Of a stretch of DNA of 15,839 nt, positions 1 to 6,628 are shown piece by piece. The notes beneath the pieces were generated by a model. It did no database searches. It was not told the DNA's origin and worked only from the letters and a program-made list of their open reading frames with translations. Each line of letters begins with the position of its first letter. Positions within the stretch are counted from its first letter, which is position 1. Position numbers and translations under genes: made by a program. The DNA is from an uncultured Pelagibacterales bacterium. GTDB taxonomy: Bacteria > Pseudomonadota > Alphaproteobacteria > Pelagibacterales > Pelagibacteraceae. The DNA lies in the NCBI GenBank assembly GCA_913020625.1, contig CAJVZX010000013.1, positions 1 to 15,839 of the forward strand, written 5' to 3'.

Positions 1-167
1 CCAAACAAGGGTTTGGCATGAGATCATGGAGATATTCTGCATTTATCGACAATGGCGAGGTTGTTAAAATGTTTGTCGAAGATGGAAAAAATAATGAAAG
101 CAATGACGGCGATCCATTCAAGGTGAGTGATGTTAATACAATGCTAAACTACTTGAAAGACAAGTAA
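1..167 (+). CDS. Peroxiredoxin (Prx5/AhpE-like), 3' end only
   Basis: This is the last 55 codons or so of a gene that enters from the left edge; the first complete codon is at base 3 and the stop TAA is at 165-167. The visible residues include GFGMRSWRYSAFIDNGEVV followed by a short tail containing a V-E-D-G turn and a final helix ending NYLKDK. This matches the C-terminal part of Prx5-type thiol peroxidases, where a G-x-G-x-R-S-x-R-Y/F stretch precedes a beta strand with an 'I-D-N/D-G-x-V' turn. The peroxidatic cysteine would lie upstream of the window, so activity cannot be checked. Family role: reduction of hydrogen and alkyl peroxides in the cytoplasm. The codons are visibly richer in G and C than those of the neighbouring genes, which may reflect high expression. 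It converges on the SH3-domain gene, and a terminator hairpin follows. Confidence 0.75.
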   Translation, partial: KQGFGMRSWRYSAFIDNGEVVKMFVEDGKNNESNDGDPFKVSDVNTMLNYLKDK

Positions 168-199
168 GTAAATAATAAAGCTTTGTCGAAAGATTCTTA

Positions 200-673
200 C
201 TAAAATCTTCCCCAAAGATTTTCTTTTTTAATCCATCCCAAAAAGTTATCAGCATTAATTTTACACCAATTTTCTTTACATTTTTTTATTAAAACCAATC
301 TTCCCTTTTCAAGTTTCGCAATTGGTTTAGAATAGATTTTTGGTTGACTCAAAATTAATGAGTTATTTTTTATATTAATAGCTGATTTTTTTTTAAATAA
401 TTGAGAAACGTGTATCCAACCACTATTGTTATTTATATCAATAACTTTTTTAAAATTATCATAACTATCAATAATTTTAACAGGTAAATATTTTTTTTTA
501 ATAATAAATTTTATTGGATAATCAAAACTTGGCCCCTGCCTAACATTAACTTTATTATTTTTTAATGTTAAAAAATAATCTTTTTCATTTGTAGAGGCGT
601 TAGTTATATAAAAAAAAATAAAAAATGAAAATAATAAAGCAAATCCTGAATTTAATTTCGATTGCAAATACAT
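200..673 (-). CDS. Exported SH3-domain protein
   Basis: A 157-residue protein with an N-terminal signal peptide: a short start with one Lys, a hydrophobic core at about residues 10-23 (FALLFSFFIFFYI), then T-N-A-S as a plausible cleavage site. The mature part looks like two bacterial SH3-like repeats. The first (about 33-94) has 'K-V-N-V-R-Q-G-P-S-F' and ends in 'S-G-W-I-H-V-S-Q-L'. The second (about 100-155) ends in 'F-L-G-W-I-K-K-E-N-L-W-G'. The same architecture occurs in short alphaproteobacterial SH3 proteins of the periplasm, whose exact role is unknown; peptidoglycan binding is usually supposed. The gene is the last of a minus-strand block and its ATG lies within the final codons of the moeB-like gene (22-nt overlap), which suggests translational coupling. 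The family is clear; the function is not. Confidence 0.75.
   Translation of the reverse strand: MYLQSKLNSGFALLFSFFIFFYITNASTNEKDYFLTLKNNKVNVRQGPSFDYPIKFIIKKKYLPVKIIDSYDNFKKVIDINNNSGWIHVSQLFKKKSAINIKNNSLILSQPKIYSKPIAKLEKGRLVLIKKCKENWCKINADNFLGWIKKENLWGRF
202..229 (+). terminator. Rho-independent terminator for the peroxiredoxin gene
   Basis: A perfect 8-bp inverted repeat, AAAATCTT (202-209) and AAGATTTT (215-222), encloses a 5-nt loop CCCCA and is followed by CTTTTTT. The T-run lies only on the plus-strand side, so it would stop transcripts coming from the peroxiredoxin gene. The stem has only two G-C pairs, weak by general standards but reasonable in such an AT-rich genome. It sits inside the last codons of the opposing SH3-domain gene. 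Confidence 0.55.
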
Positions 674-1404
674 TTTTTTCTTTTGTTAAGTTTTATTTTT
701 CTAAATTCTAAATTAAATGCATTGACAATCAAAATATATCCACATAAAGATTTTCCAATTTTTAAAGTTTCTTTTACAAATTCATTTGCTTGAATACTTC
801 CAATTATACCAGCTATTGGTCCAATTACTCCATCCGCTTCACAGTTCAATAAATCATCTGAAGGTGTAGTTTGAAAAAAACATCTTAAACACGGTGATCC
901 CTTTTTTTTAAAATTAAATGTAAATACTTGTCCATCAAATTTATTGATTGCACCACTAATTAATATTTTTTTATTTTTTATAGAATAATCATTAAGTAAA
1001 AATTTAGTTTTAAAATTATCACTTCCATCAATTAAAATATTAAAATTATTAGCAATTTTATTAATATTTTTTTTTGTTAATTTTTTTTGAAAATAATTTA
1101 CTTTCACATCTGGATTAATCTTTCCAATTTTTATTGATGCTATTTTTGACTTTTCTTTTTTTAAATCATTTACTTCAAATAAAATTTGTCTATGCAAGTT
1201 TGACAAGTCGACTTTGTCATGATCAACTACACCAATGTTTCCTACACCCAAACCGGCTAAATACATTAGTATGGGTGAACCGAGTCCGCCAGCGCCTACA
1301 ACTAAAACGCTAGAATTAATTAGTTTTTTTTGACCAATTGGTCCAATTTTCTTTAAAATTATTTGTCTTGAATATCTTTTAATTTGTTTTTTTGTTAATA
1401 GCAT
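652..1404 (-). CDS. moeB: MoeB/ThiF/HesA-family adenylyltransferase (E1-like)
   Basis: A 250-residue E1-like enzyme. In MoeB or ThiF it adenylates the C-terminal glycine of a small ubiquitin-fold sulfur carrier (MoaD or ThiS) for molybdopterin or thiazole synthesis. Visible features are the nucleotide-binding GAGGLGSP (residues 37-44), D-L-S-N-L-H-R-Q (66-73), D-G-S-D-N-F (126-131), a first zinc pair C172-L-R-C175, and C188 in N-C-E-A-D-G-V-I-G-P, the position of the conserved catalytic cysteine. The second zinc pair appears at the extreme C-terminus as C245-I-C247, where relatives normally have CxxC. No moaD, thiS or rhodanese gene is visible nearby, so MoeB versus ThiF cannot be settled. 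It follows dut by 11 nt in the same direction and overlaps the SH3 gene, so it is probably part of the ubiE-to-SH3 operon. Confidence 0.85.
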   Translation of the reverse strand: MLLTKKQIKRYSRQIILKKIGPIGQKKLINSSVLVVGAGGLGSPILMYLAGLGVGNIGVVDHDKVDLSNLHRQILFEVNDLKKEKSKIASIKIGKINPDVKVNYFQKKLTKKNINKIANNFNILIDGSDNFKTKFLLNDYSIKNKKILISGAINKFDGQVFTFNFKKKGSPCLRCFFQTTPSDDLLNCEADGVIGPIAGIIGSIQANEFVKETLKIGKSLCGYILIVNAFNLEFRKIKLNKRKKCICNRN

Positions 1405-1415
1405 TTTTATGAAAT

Positions 1416-1853
1416 TTAACTTCCAGTAGATCCAAATCCACCACTGCCTCTTACTGTATCTGGAAGCTCTTCTACTTCTTCAAGCACTCCTTTAATTATT
1501 GGGCAAAGTACCATTTGAGCAATTCTATCATTATTATTAATTATAAAAGATTCTTTTCCCAAATTAATTAATATAACTTTGATTTCTCCTCTATAATCCG
1601 AGTCAATTGTGCCAGGAGTATTTAAAACACTAATTCCATTTTTTGTTGCTAATCCTGATCTAGGTCTTATTTGAATTTCAAAATCTTTGGGTATTGCAAC
1701 TGCTATACCGGTAGATATTAATTGTTTTTCACCTGGAGCTAACGTTATTGCTTTATCAATACTTGCTAATAAATCCATACCAGACGATCCTTCAGTTTTA
1801 TATTCTGGAAGAGAAATATTTTTTTGAATTTTTTTTATTAATATTTTAACCAT
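1416..1853 (-). CDS. dut: Deoxyuridine 5'-triphosphate nucleotidohydrolase (dUTPase)
   Basis: A trimeric-type dUTPase of 145 residues, the usual length. It hydrolyses dUTP to dUMP and pyrophosphate, keeping uracil out of DNA and supplying dUMP for thymidylate synthesis. All five family motifs can be read: G-S-S-G-M-D-L-L-A (22-30), R-P-R-S-G-L-A (63-69), N-T-P-G-T-I-D-S-D-Y-R-G (78-89, with the active-site aspartate D84), D-R-I-A-Q (109-113), and the Gly-rich C-terminal arm G-G-F-G-S-T-G (138-144), which closes over the substrate. The gene starts with ATG 6 nt after the coaBC stop and is followed by the moeB-like gene after 11 nt. The coaBC-dut pairing is common in Proteobacteria. Confidence 0.97.
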   Translation of the reverse strand: MVKILIKKIQKNISLPEYKTEGSSGMDLLASIDKAITLAPGEKQLISTGIAVAIPKDFEIQIRPRSGLATKNGISVLNTPGTIDSDYRGEIKVILINLGKESFIINNNDRIAQMVLCPIIKGVLEEVEELPDTVRGSGGFGSTGS

Positions 1854-1859
1854 TTATGG

Positions 1860-3074
1860 TTAAGAGATAAAATTTTCTACCACTTTGTCTGTAATTATTT
1901 CAGCAATTTCAGATTTTCTTCTTCTGGAAATAGTTTCATTTTGCTTATTTTTTTCTTTATAAACTATTGATACTTCATTAAAATCTGAACCAAAACCAAT
2001 TTCAGCTTTTGAAATATCGTTTGCAATTATCCAATCACAATGTTTTGTTAAAATTTTTTCTTGAGCATTTTTTAGTAAGTCATTTGTCTCTGCAGCAAAA
2101 CCTAAAACTAATTTAGGTCTTAAAGAATTGTGATTAGATAAATACTCTAAAATATCAATATTTTTTTCAAAATCTAAACTCATTTTATCTTTCTTTTTGA
2201 TTTTGTTATTATAAAAATTTGCAATTTTAAAATCTGAAACTGCAGCTGCACATATTGCAATATCGGCCGGAAGTTTTTTTTTCGTTTCTTCAAACATTTC
2301 ATTTGCAGTTTCAACTCTTATAATGTTTACATTTTCTGGCGTATCTAAATTTGTTGGCCCCGAAATTAAAGTTGTATCAATACCTCTTTTAGCCAATGAT
2401 CTTGCAATTTCATATCCTTGTTTTCCTGATGATTGGTTAGAAATAAATCTCGCAGGATCTATATATTCTTTAGTAGGTCCTGCAGTTACTAAAGCTTTGA
2501 GTTTAATTTTAGAAGTTATTTTATTGATTGTAAAAAAATTAGTTAAATAGGTTATTATTTGAGAGGGTTCTGTCATTTTTCCTTCACCGTATTCTCCACA
2601 AGCCATATCACCTGTTTCTGGACCAATAAATAAATATCCATAATTTTTAAGTCTATTAACATTTTCTTGTGTTGCTCTATGAGTCCACATTCTCACATTC
2701 ATTGCTGGAGCTAGAATAACTTGTTTATTAGATGCTAAAACAACAGTAGAAGCGAGATCATCCGATTTTCCAAAGCTTAATTTTGAAATTGTATTTGCTG
2801 TGGCAGGCACAATAACAATTGCATCACACCATCTTGAAAGGCTAATATGATCCATTTCTGCTTCATTTTCTGCATTAAATAAATCATCATATACTTTATT
2901 TTGGGTTAGAGAAGTAACAGATAGTGGTGTAATAAATTTTTTTGAATTTTTTGTTAAAATAGTTTTTATTTCAACTTCTTCTTTTTTTAGAAGTCTTATT
3001 AATTCAAGAGATTTATATGCAGATATACCTCCGCAAATAATAAGTAGAATTTTTTTATTTTTTAAAATATTCAT
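1860..3074 (-). CDS. coaBC: Bifunctional phosphopantothenoylcysteine decarboxylase / phosphopantothenate-cysteine ligase
   Basis: A 404-residue two-domain enzyme of coenzyme A synthesis. The N-terminal CoaC half (about 1-180) is an FMN-dependent decarboxylase. It has G-G-I-S-A-Y-K (15-21), the catalytic histidine H76 in M-D-H-I-S-L, P-A-T-A-N-T (90-95), P-A-M-N (122-125), and the active-site cysteine C159 in G-D-M-A-C-G-E-Y-G-E-G-K. The CoaB half (about 192-404) joins phosphopantothenate and cysteine using CTP. It starts with V-T-A-G-P-T-K-E-Y-I-D-P and contains S-N-Q-S-S-G-K-Q-G, A-A-A-V-S-D-F, a lysine-rich K-I-K-K-K-D-K and G-F-A-A-E-T-N. The fusion is complete with no missing key residue. 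It begins 9 nt after the ubiB stop and ends 6 nt before dut, consistent with one transcript. Confidence 0.97.
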   Translation of the reverse strand: MNILKNKKILLIICGGISAYKSLELIRLLKKEEVEIKTILTKNSKKFITPLSVTSLTQNKVYDDLFNAENEAEMDHISLSRWCDAIVIVPATANTISKLSFGKSDDLASTVVLASNKQVILAPAMNVRMWTHRATQENVNRLKNYGYLFIGPETGDMACGEYGEGKMTEPSQIITYLTNFFTINKITSKIKLKALVTAGPTKEYIDPARFISNQSSGKQGYEIARSLAKRGIDTTLISGPTNLDTPENVNIIRVETANEMFEETKKKLPADIAICAAAVSDFKIANFYNNKIKKKDKMSLDFEKNIDILEYLSNHNSLRPKLVLGFAAETNDLLKNAQEKILTKHCDWIIANDISKAEIGFGSDFNEVSIVYKEKNKQNETISRRRKSEIAEIITDKVVENFIS

Positions 3075-3083
3075 ATTGTATAA

Positions 3084-4652
3084 TTAAAATACTAATAGTA
3101 GAAATATTACAAGTATTAAAAAAGCAATAATAAAATTATTTCTATAAGATTTTATTTTGAGTTTTTCTTTTTTTAATGAATAATAAGTAGATGAATTTGG
3201 AGTTATTTTGCCTTCAGCGATTGAGGTCAATGCTTGATTTGCTTTGTCCATAATTTCTGGAAGTTCAGGAAGTCTTTTTATAACTTCAGAAGTATTAATA
3301 AATGTTTTATTTATTTTATTTAATGGATCTTTAGTTTCTTTAAGCCAGTTTTCCAATATTGGCTTTGATGTTTCCCAAATATCCGTTTCAGGGTCTAACT
3401 TTCTTGCAACTCCCTCAACAACTACCATTGTCTTTTGTAATAAAAGTAGTTGAGGTTGAGTTTGCATGTTAAATTTTTCGGTGACTTCAAATAATTGATT
3501 TAGCAATTTGCTTCCAGATATATTCTTAACGGATTGGCCAAATATCGGTTCACCTATTGACCTTAACGCCTGTGCAAATTCACTAAGTGACGTATTTTTT
3601 GGAACTAAGTTGGCCAATAAATGTACCTTAGCTACTTTTTTATAATCTCTCTGAGTAAATCCATATAAAATTTCTGCAAGGTATCTTTTACTTAAATCGT
3701 CAAGACGTCCCATAATTCCAAAATCCACAGGGATTATTTCACCATTTTTATTTACAAAAATATTACCCTGATGCATATCTGCGTGAAAAAAACCATCTCT
3801 GATAGCCTGCCTTAAGAAATGTTGAATAATATTTTTTGATAATTTTGTTACATCAATTCGATTTTTTTTTAATTGTTCACTTTCTCGTATTGAAATTCCA
3901 TCTATTTTATCCAAAGTTAATATATTTTTTGTTGTGAAGTTCCAGTATATTTTTGGAACATTAAATCCGATATCATCCTTGGTATTTTCATATAATTCGT
4001 TTGCCGCAGCAGCCTCAAATCTTAAATCCATTTCTAGATTGGTGATTTCTCTAAGCAAATGAACTACTTCAATTAATTTTAATCTTCTTGATTTGCTTAC
4101 AATTTTTTCAGTTAGAGAAGCTAATAACATTAAAGCATCAATTTCTTCATTAAATATTTTTTCTATTGATGGTCTTAATATTTTAATTGCTACCTCTTTT
4201 ATATCCCCATTAATTTTAATTTTTGCAAAATGTACTTGGGCTATTGATGCAGCGGCGATTGGTTCGCTAAACTCTGAAATATTATTATAAACATTTTCTT
4301 CTAATCCTTTTTTTAAAATTAAAGTTGCTTCACTTTTTTCAAATTCAGGTAATTTATCTTGAAGTGTTTCTAAATCTTTTGCTAAATTTTCTCCAATAAT
4401 ATCAGGCCTAGTGGCCAGAAATTGTCCCAACTTTATAAAAGTAGTTCCCATTTCTTGAAGAGATAAACAAAGCCTTTGACCAGATGTTTTGTTTTGATGT
4501 CTTGAAGGATCCCTACTTAATTCAAAACCAAAAATTAGAAAAAAAAACTTTATTAGAAAAGGAGGATTGTAAGTTTCAGAAATGATATTTAGTGCCTCTG
4601 ATTTAGCTAATTTTCTGCCAATTTTAAATAATAATATTGTTTTTTTTATCAA
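3084..4652 (-). CDS. ubiB: UbiB-family atypical kinase of ubiquinone biosynthesis
   Basis: A member of the ABC1/ADCK/UbiB protein-kinase-like family, which supports ubiquinone synthesis at the inner membrane, probably through ATPase activity. Family signs are the K-x-G-Q motif in F-I-K-L-G-Q-F-L-A-T-R-P-D, an Ala-rich loop A-A-A-S-I-A-Q-V-H, the lysine strand E-V-A-I-K-I-L-R-P, H-A-D-M-H-Q-G-N-I-F, D-F-G-I-M-G, and one strong C-terminal membrane segment (the last 20 residues or so). I chose the TTG at 4652-4650 as start. A GGAAGG Shine-Dalgarno lies 6 nt upstream, it sits 1 nt after the ubiE stop, and the predicted protein then begins like alphaproteobacterial UbiB (basic-hydrophobic, then K-I-G-R-K-L-A-K-S-E-A). 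The frame stays open upstream to a GTG at 4694, which would add 14 residues and overlap ubiE by 41 nt. Confidence 0.93.
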   Translation of the reverse strand: MIKKTILLFKIGRKLAKSEALNIISETYNPPFLIKFFFLIFGFELSRDPSRHQNKTSGQRLCLSLQEMGTTFIKLGQFLATRPDIIGENLAKDLETLQDKLPEFEKSEATLILKKGLEENVYNNISEFSEPIAAASIAQVHFAKIKINGDIKEVAIKILRPSIEKIFNEEIDALMLLASLTEKIVSKSRRLKLIEVVHLLREITNLEMDLRFEAAAANELYENTKDDIGFNVPKIYWNFTTKNILTLDKIDGISIRESEQLKKNRIDVTKLSKNIIQHFLRQAIRDGFFHADMHQGNIFVNKNGEIIPVDFGIMGRLDDLSKRYLAEILYGFTQRDYKKVAKVHLLANLVPKNTSLSEFAQALRSIGEPIFGQSVKNISGSKLLNQLFEVTEKFNMQTQPQLLLLQKTMVVVEGVARKLDPETDIWETSKPILENWLKETKDPLNKINKTFINTSEVIKRLPELPEIMDKANQALTSIAEGKITPNSSTYYSLKKEKLKIKSYRNNFIIAFLILVIFLLLVF

Positions 4653-4653
4653 A

Positions 4654-5358
4654 TTAAACCTTCCATGCCGAATGAATAGCGACAACTCCACCACTTAGAT
4701 TTCTATATTCTGATTTATAAAACTTGTTTTTTTTTATAAGTTCAAGTAATTCGTCCTGGTTATAAAAATCTTCTATACTACTAATTAGATAATTATAAGG
4801 TTTGCTGTCACCCACAATGAATTTACCAATTTTTGGAATATTTTTTGAATATAGCTGATATATTTTATCTAGATGACTATTTTGTATTTTTGAAAACTCA
4901 AGGCACATAAACCGTCCACCTGGTTTAAGCACTCTAAAAGCTTCGCTTAAAGCTTTGTTAATATTTGAAACATTTCTTATACCAAAACTAATTGTATAAT
5001 AATCAAATGTATTATCTTTAAATTTTAATTTTTCGGCATTTCCTATATTCCAATTAATATTTTTATAATTTTTAAGCTTCTTCTTGCCTATTGAAATCAT
5101 TTTAGTATTTGCATCTATAGCATCTATTTGGCAATTATTTTTTGTATAGTTTATAAATAGCTTAACTATATCGCCAGATCCACAAGCCATATCTAATAAT
5201 TTTTTATTATTTAAAGGCGCTAACCAATTAATAAATTGTTTTTTCCAAAATCTATGAACCCCTAATGACATGATATCATTCATTAAATCATATTTGTTAA
5301 AAACTTGATTAAAAACATTTTGAACAAAAACACTTTTATTTTGATTATTTAATTTCAT
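4654..5358 (-). CDS. ubiE: Ubiquinone/menaquinone C-methyltransferase UbiE
   Basis: A 234-residue class I S-adenosylmethionine methyltransferase that carries out the C-methylation step of ubiquinone synthesis (2-polyprenyl-6-methoxy-benzoquinol to the 5-methyl product). The N-terminus has the family pattern V-F-N-Q-V-F-N-K-Y-D-L-M-N-D-I-M-S-L-G-V-H-R-F-W. The SAM-binding motif I is L-L-D-M-A-C-G-S-G-D (54-63). Later come F-D-Y-Y-T-I-S-F-G-I-R-N and R-V-L-K-P-G-G-R-F, both UbiE/COQ5 signatures. It is the first gene of the minus-strand block, divergent from mutM across a 40-bp, almost pure A/T gap, and is followed directly by ubiB. With ubiB and the coq7-type gene near the other end of the window it indicates a ubiquinone-using respiratory chain. 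Confidence 0.96.
   Translation of the reverse strand: MKLNNQNKSVFVQNVFNQVFNKYDLMNDIMSLGVHRFWKKQFINWLAPLNNKKLLDMACGSGDIVKLFINYTKNNCQIDAIDANTKMISIGKKKLKNYKNINWNIGNAEKLKFKDNTFDYYTISFGIRNVSNINKALSEAFRVLKPGGRFMCLEFSKIQNSHLDKIYQLYSKNIPKIGKFIVGDSKPYNYLISSIEDFYNQDELLELIKKNKFYKSEYRNLSGGVVAIHSAWKV
4659..4664 (-). promoter_or_regulatory. Shine-Dalgarno site deciding the ubiB start
   Basis: On the minus strand the bases read GGAAGG, separated by 6 nt from a TTG codon in the ubiB frame. Most genes in this window lack any clear Shine-Dalgarno, so this one is unusual. It lies inside the last ubiE codons and supports translational coupling of ubiE and ubiB. It also favours the TTG at 4652 over the GTG at 4694. 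Confidence 0.6.
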
Positions 5359-5386
5359 AATATTTTAAATAAATTATATATTTATA

Positions 5387-5392
5387 TATAAT
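5387..5392 (+). promoter_or_regulatory. Possible -10 element of mutM
   Basis: A perfect TATAAT lies 6 nt before the mutM ATG in the 40-bp divergent gap between ubiE and mutM. If used, transcription would start at or next to the ATG and the mRNA would be leaderless. No good -35 is seen, and the whole gap is A/T, so a chance match is quite possible. Confidence 0.3.
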
Positions 5393-5398
5393 ATTTAT

Positions 5399-6262
5399 AT
5401 GCCAGAATTACCAGAAATTGAAATTTTAAAAAAATCGTTAAATCAAAATATAAAATCAGCTAAAATTACAAAAATAAAGATTAATAACAGAAATTTAAGA
5501 TATAAAGTTCCAATAAATATTAATAAAATTTTAACTGGACAAATAATAAAAAATATTTCAAGAGTTGCAAAATATTTGATATTTCATTTTAATTCTGAAA
5601 AAAAACTTTTAATCCATCTTGGAATGTCAGGCACCATTCATTTAATTAAAGAAAAAAATAAAATAAACACTAATATAAGTTTTTATTATTCATCTGATTT
5701 ACCTGAAAAGCATAATCATATTGAAATAAAATTAAATAATAAATTAAAATTAGTTTATAACGATCCTAGAAGATTTGGATATTTTAAATTATTGACCAAA
5801 AATTTTATAAATGAAAATCCTTTAAATAATCTAGGTCCAGAACCATTTAGTTCATCATTTAATTTCTTTTATATTAAAAAATTTATTAAAAATAAAAAAA
5901 TAAATGTAAAAAATTTATTAATGAATCAAAAATTTGTTGGTGGTATAGGTAATATTTATGCAAATGAGATACTTTTTTATTGTCATTTAAACCCACTTAA
6001 ATCAATTTCAAAACTTAATGATAAAAATATTCTTGCTATAATAAAAAATACTAAAATAGTTTTGAAAAAAGCCATTTTTTTTGGTGGGTCTTCAATTAAA
6101 AATTTTAAAAAAACAAATGGTAAAATTGGAAATTTTCAACAAAAGTTTAAAGTATATGGAAAGCAAAATAGTTTATGTGATAGAATTAAATGTAATGGTG
6201 TTTTAAAAAAGATAACAATTAGCAATAGGGCATCTTTTTTTTGTTCAGAATGTCAAAATTAA
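5399..6262 (+). CDS. mutM: Formamidopyrimidine-DNA glycosylase (Fpg/MutM)
   Basis: A 287-residue bifunctional glycosylase/AP lyase that removes 8-oxoguanine and ring-opened purines from DNA. It has the required N-terminus M-P-E-L-P-E, where the proline exposed after Met removal is the nucleophile and E3 is catalytic. K58 lies in V-A-K-Y-L, next to L-G-M-S-G (74-78). The helix-two-turn-helix segment is F-V-G-G-I-G-N-I-Y-A-N-E. The C-terminal zinc finger is formed by C260, C265, C282 and C285, with R277 in the intercalating loop. The C-x4-C first pair, rather than C-x2-C, also occurs in alphaproteobacterial homologues as I recall them, so I do not regard it as damage. It is divergent from ubiE and followed by rpsT after 57 bp. 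Confidence 0.96.
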   Translation: MPELPEIEILKKSLNQNIKSAKITKIKINNRNLRYKVPININKILTGQIIKNISRVAKYLIFHFNSEKKLLIHLGMSGTIHLIKEKNKINTNISFYYSSDLPEKHNHIEIKLNNKLKLVYNDPRRFGYFKLLTKNFINENPLNNLGPEPFSSSFNFFYIKKFIKNKKINVKNLLMNQKFVGGIGNIYANEILFYCHLNPLKSISKLNDKNILAIIKNTKIVLKKAIFFGGSSIKNFKKTNGKIGNFQQKFKVYGKQNSLCDRIKCNGVLKKITISNRASFFCSECQN

Positions 6263-6275
6263 TTCAATATTATTA

Positions 6276-6304
6276 TTGATTAAAACTGATAGTCAGGCTA
6301 TATA
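6276..6304 (+). promoter_or_regulatory. Candidate rpsT promoter
   Basis: TTGATT (6276-6281) and TATATA (6299-6304) are separated by exactly 17 bp and lie just upstream of rpsT. Each matches the sigma-70 consensus at 4 of 6 positions. The expected start near 6311 would leave a leader of only about 9 nt, with no Shine-Dalgarno before the ATG at 6320. The intervening bases are less A/T-biased than the surrounding gap, which makes this one of the better promoter candidates here. Confidence 0.45.
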
Positions 6305-6319
6305 AACCTTCATTTTATT

Positions 6320-6583
6320 ATGCCAAATACTAAATCAGCAATACGAAGAGTCAGAAGAGTAAAGCTACAAACCGCTGCAAATAGAGTGAGGCGAAGTAAG
6401 TATAGATCAGTTATAAAATTGATGAATTCATTAATTAGAGGCAAAAAAAAAAATGAGGCAAAGAAATTATTACCCAAATTAAATTCTCAAATAATGAAAA
6501 TTGCTAAAACAGGAGCAATCAAAAAAAAAACTGCCTCTCGAAATATATCAAGGATTAGTAAAAAAATTTATTCACTTAAATAA
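6320..6583 (+). CDS. rpsT: 30S ribosomal protein S20
   Basis: An 87-residue, strongly basic, helical protein starting M-P-N-T-K-S-A-I-R-R-V-R-R, close to the usual S20 start (M-A-N-x-x-S-A-x-K-R). It carries the conserved pattern N-R-x-x-R-S-K-Y-R-S and a C-terminal T-A-S-R-x-I-S-R-I-S-K-K. S20 is a primary binding protein of the 16S rRNA 5' domain and helps early 30S assembly. Its position just before dnaA recurs across Alphaproteobacteria. The long A-run within the gene (around 6443-6452) encodes lysines and keeps the frame. No terminator is evident after the stop; instead a repeated sequence begins on the very next base. Confidence 0.96.
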   Translation: MPNTKSAIRRVRRVKLQTAANRVRRSKYRSVIKLMNSLIRGKKKNEAKKLLPKLNSQIMKIAKTGAIKKKTASRNISRISKKIYSLK

Positions 6584-6628
6584 GACAATTCTAAGTTGAC
6601 AATAATAGGACAATCCTAAGTTGACAAT
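6584..6628. repeat. Two-copy 20-bp direct repeat (25-bp period) with four GACAAT motifs
   Basis: The unit GACAATYCTAAGTTGACAAT occurs at 6584-6603 and 6609-6628, differing at only one base (T at 6590, C at 6615). Each copy has two GACAAT words 14 bp apart, so four GACAAT words occur at 6584, 6598, 6609 and 6623. Each copy also contains TTGACA (6596-6601 and 6621-6626), a perfect sigma-70 -35 sequence, although no good -10 follows at 16-18 bp. A small perfect hairpin, TAGGA-CAA-TCCTA (6606-6618), straddles the junction. The array starts directly after the rpsT stop codon and lies about 280 bp upstream of dnaA. Confidence 0.75.

Noticed and set aside
2323..2550. Plus-strand open frame of 75 codons inside coaBC
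   Set aside because: It lies wholly antisense to a well-conserved CoaB domain and shows no recognisable protein; it is a shadow frame.
3244..3453. Plus-strand open frame of 69 codons inside ubiB (another lies at 4093-4290)
   Set aside because: Antisense to conserved UbiB coding sequence, Ser/Ile-rich composition, no start context.
5599..6262. Damage to the MutM zinc finger because of the C-x4-C spacing
   Set aside because: The same wider spacing occurs in other alphaproteobacterial Fpg proteins as I recall them, and all other key residues are present.
6264..6279. Hairpin TCAATA-TTAT-TATTGA as a mutM terminator
   Set aside because: The stem is only 6 bp with one G-C pair and is followed by an A-run rather than T; it also overlaps the rpsT -35 candidate.
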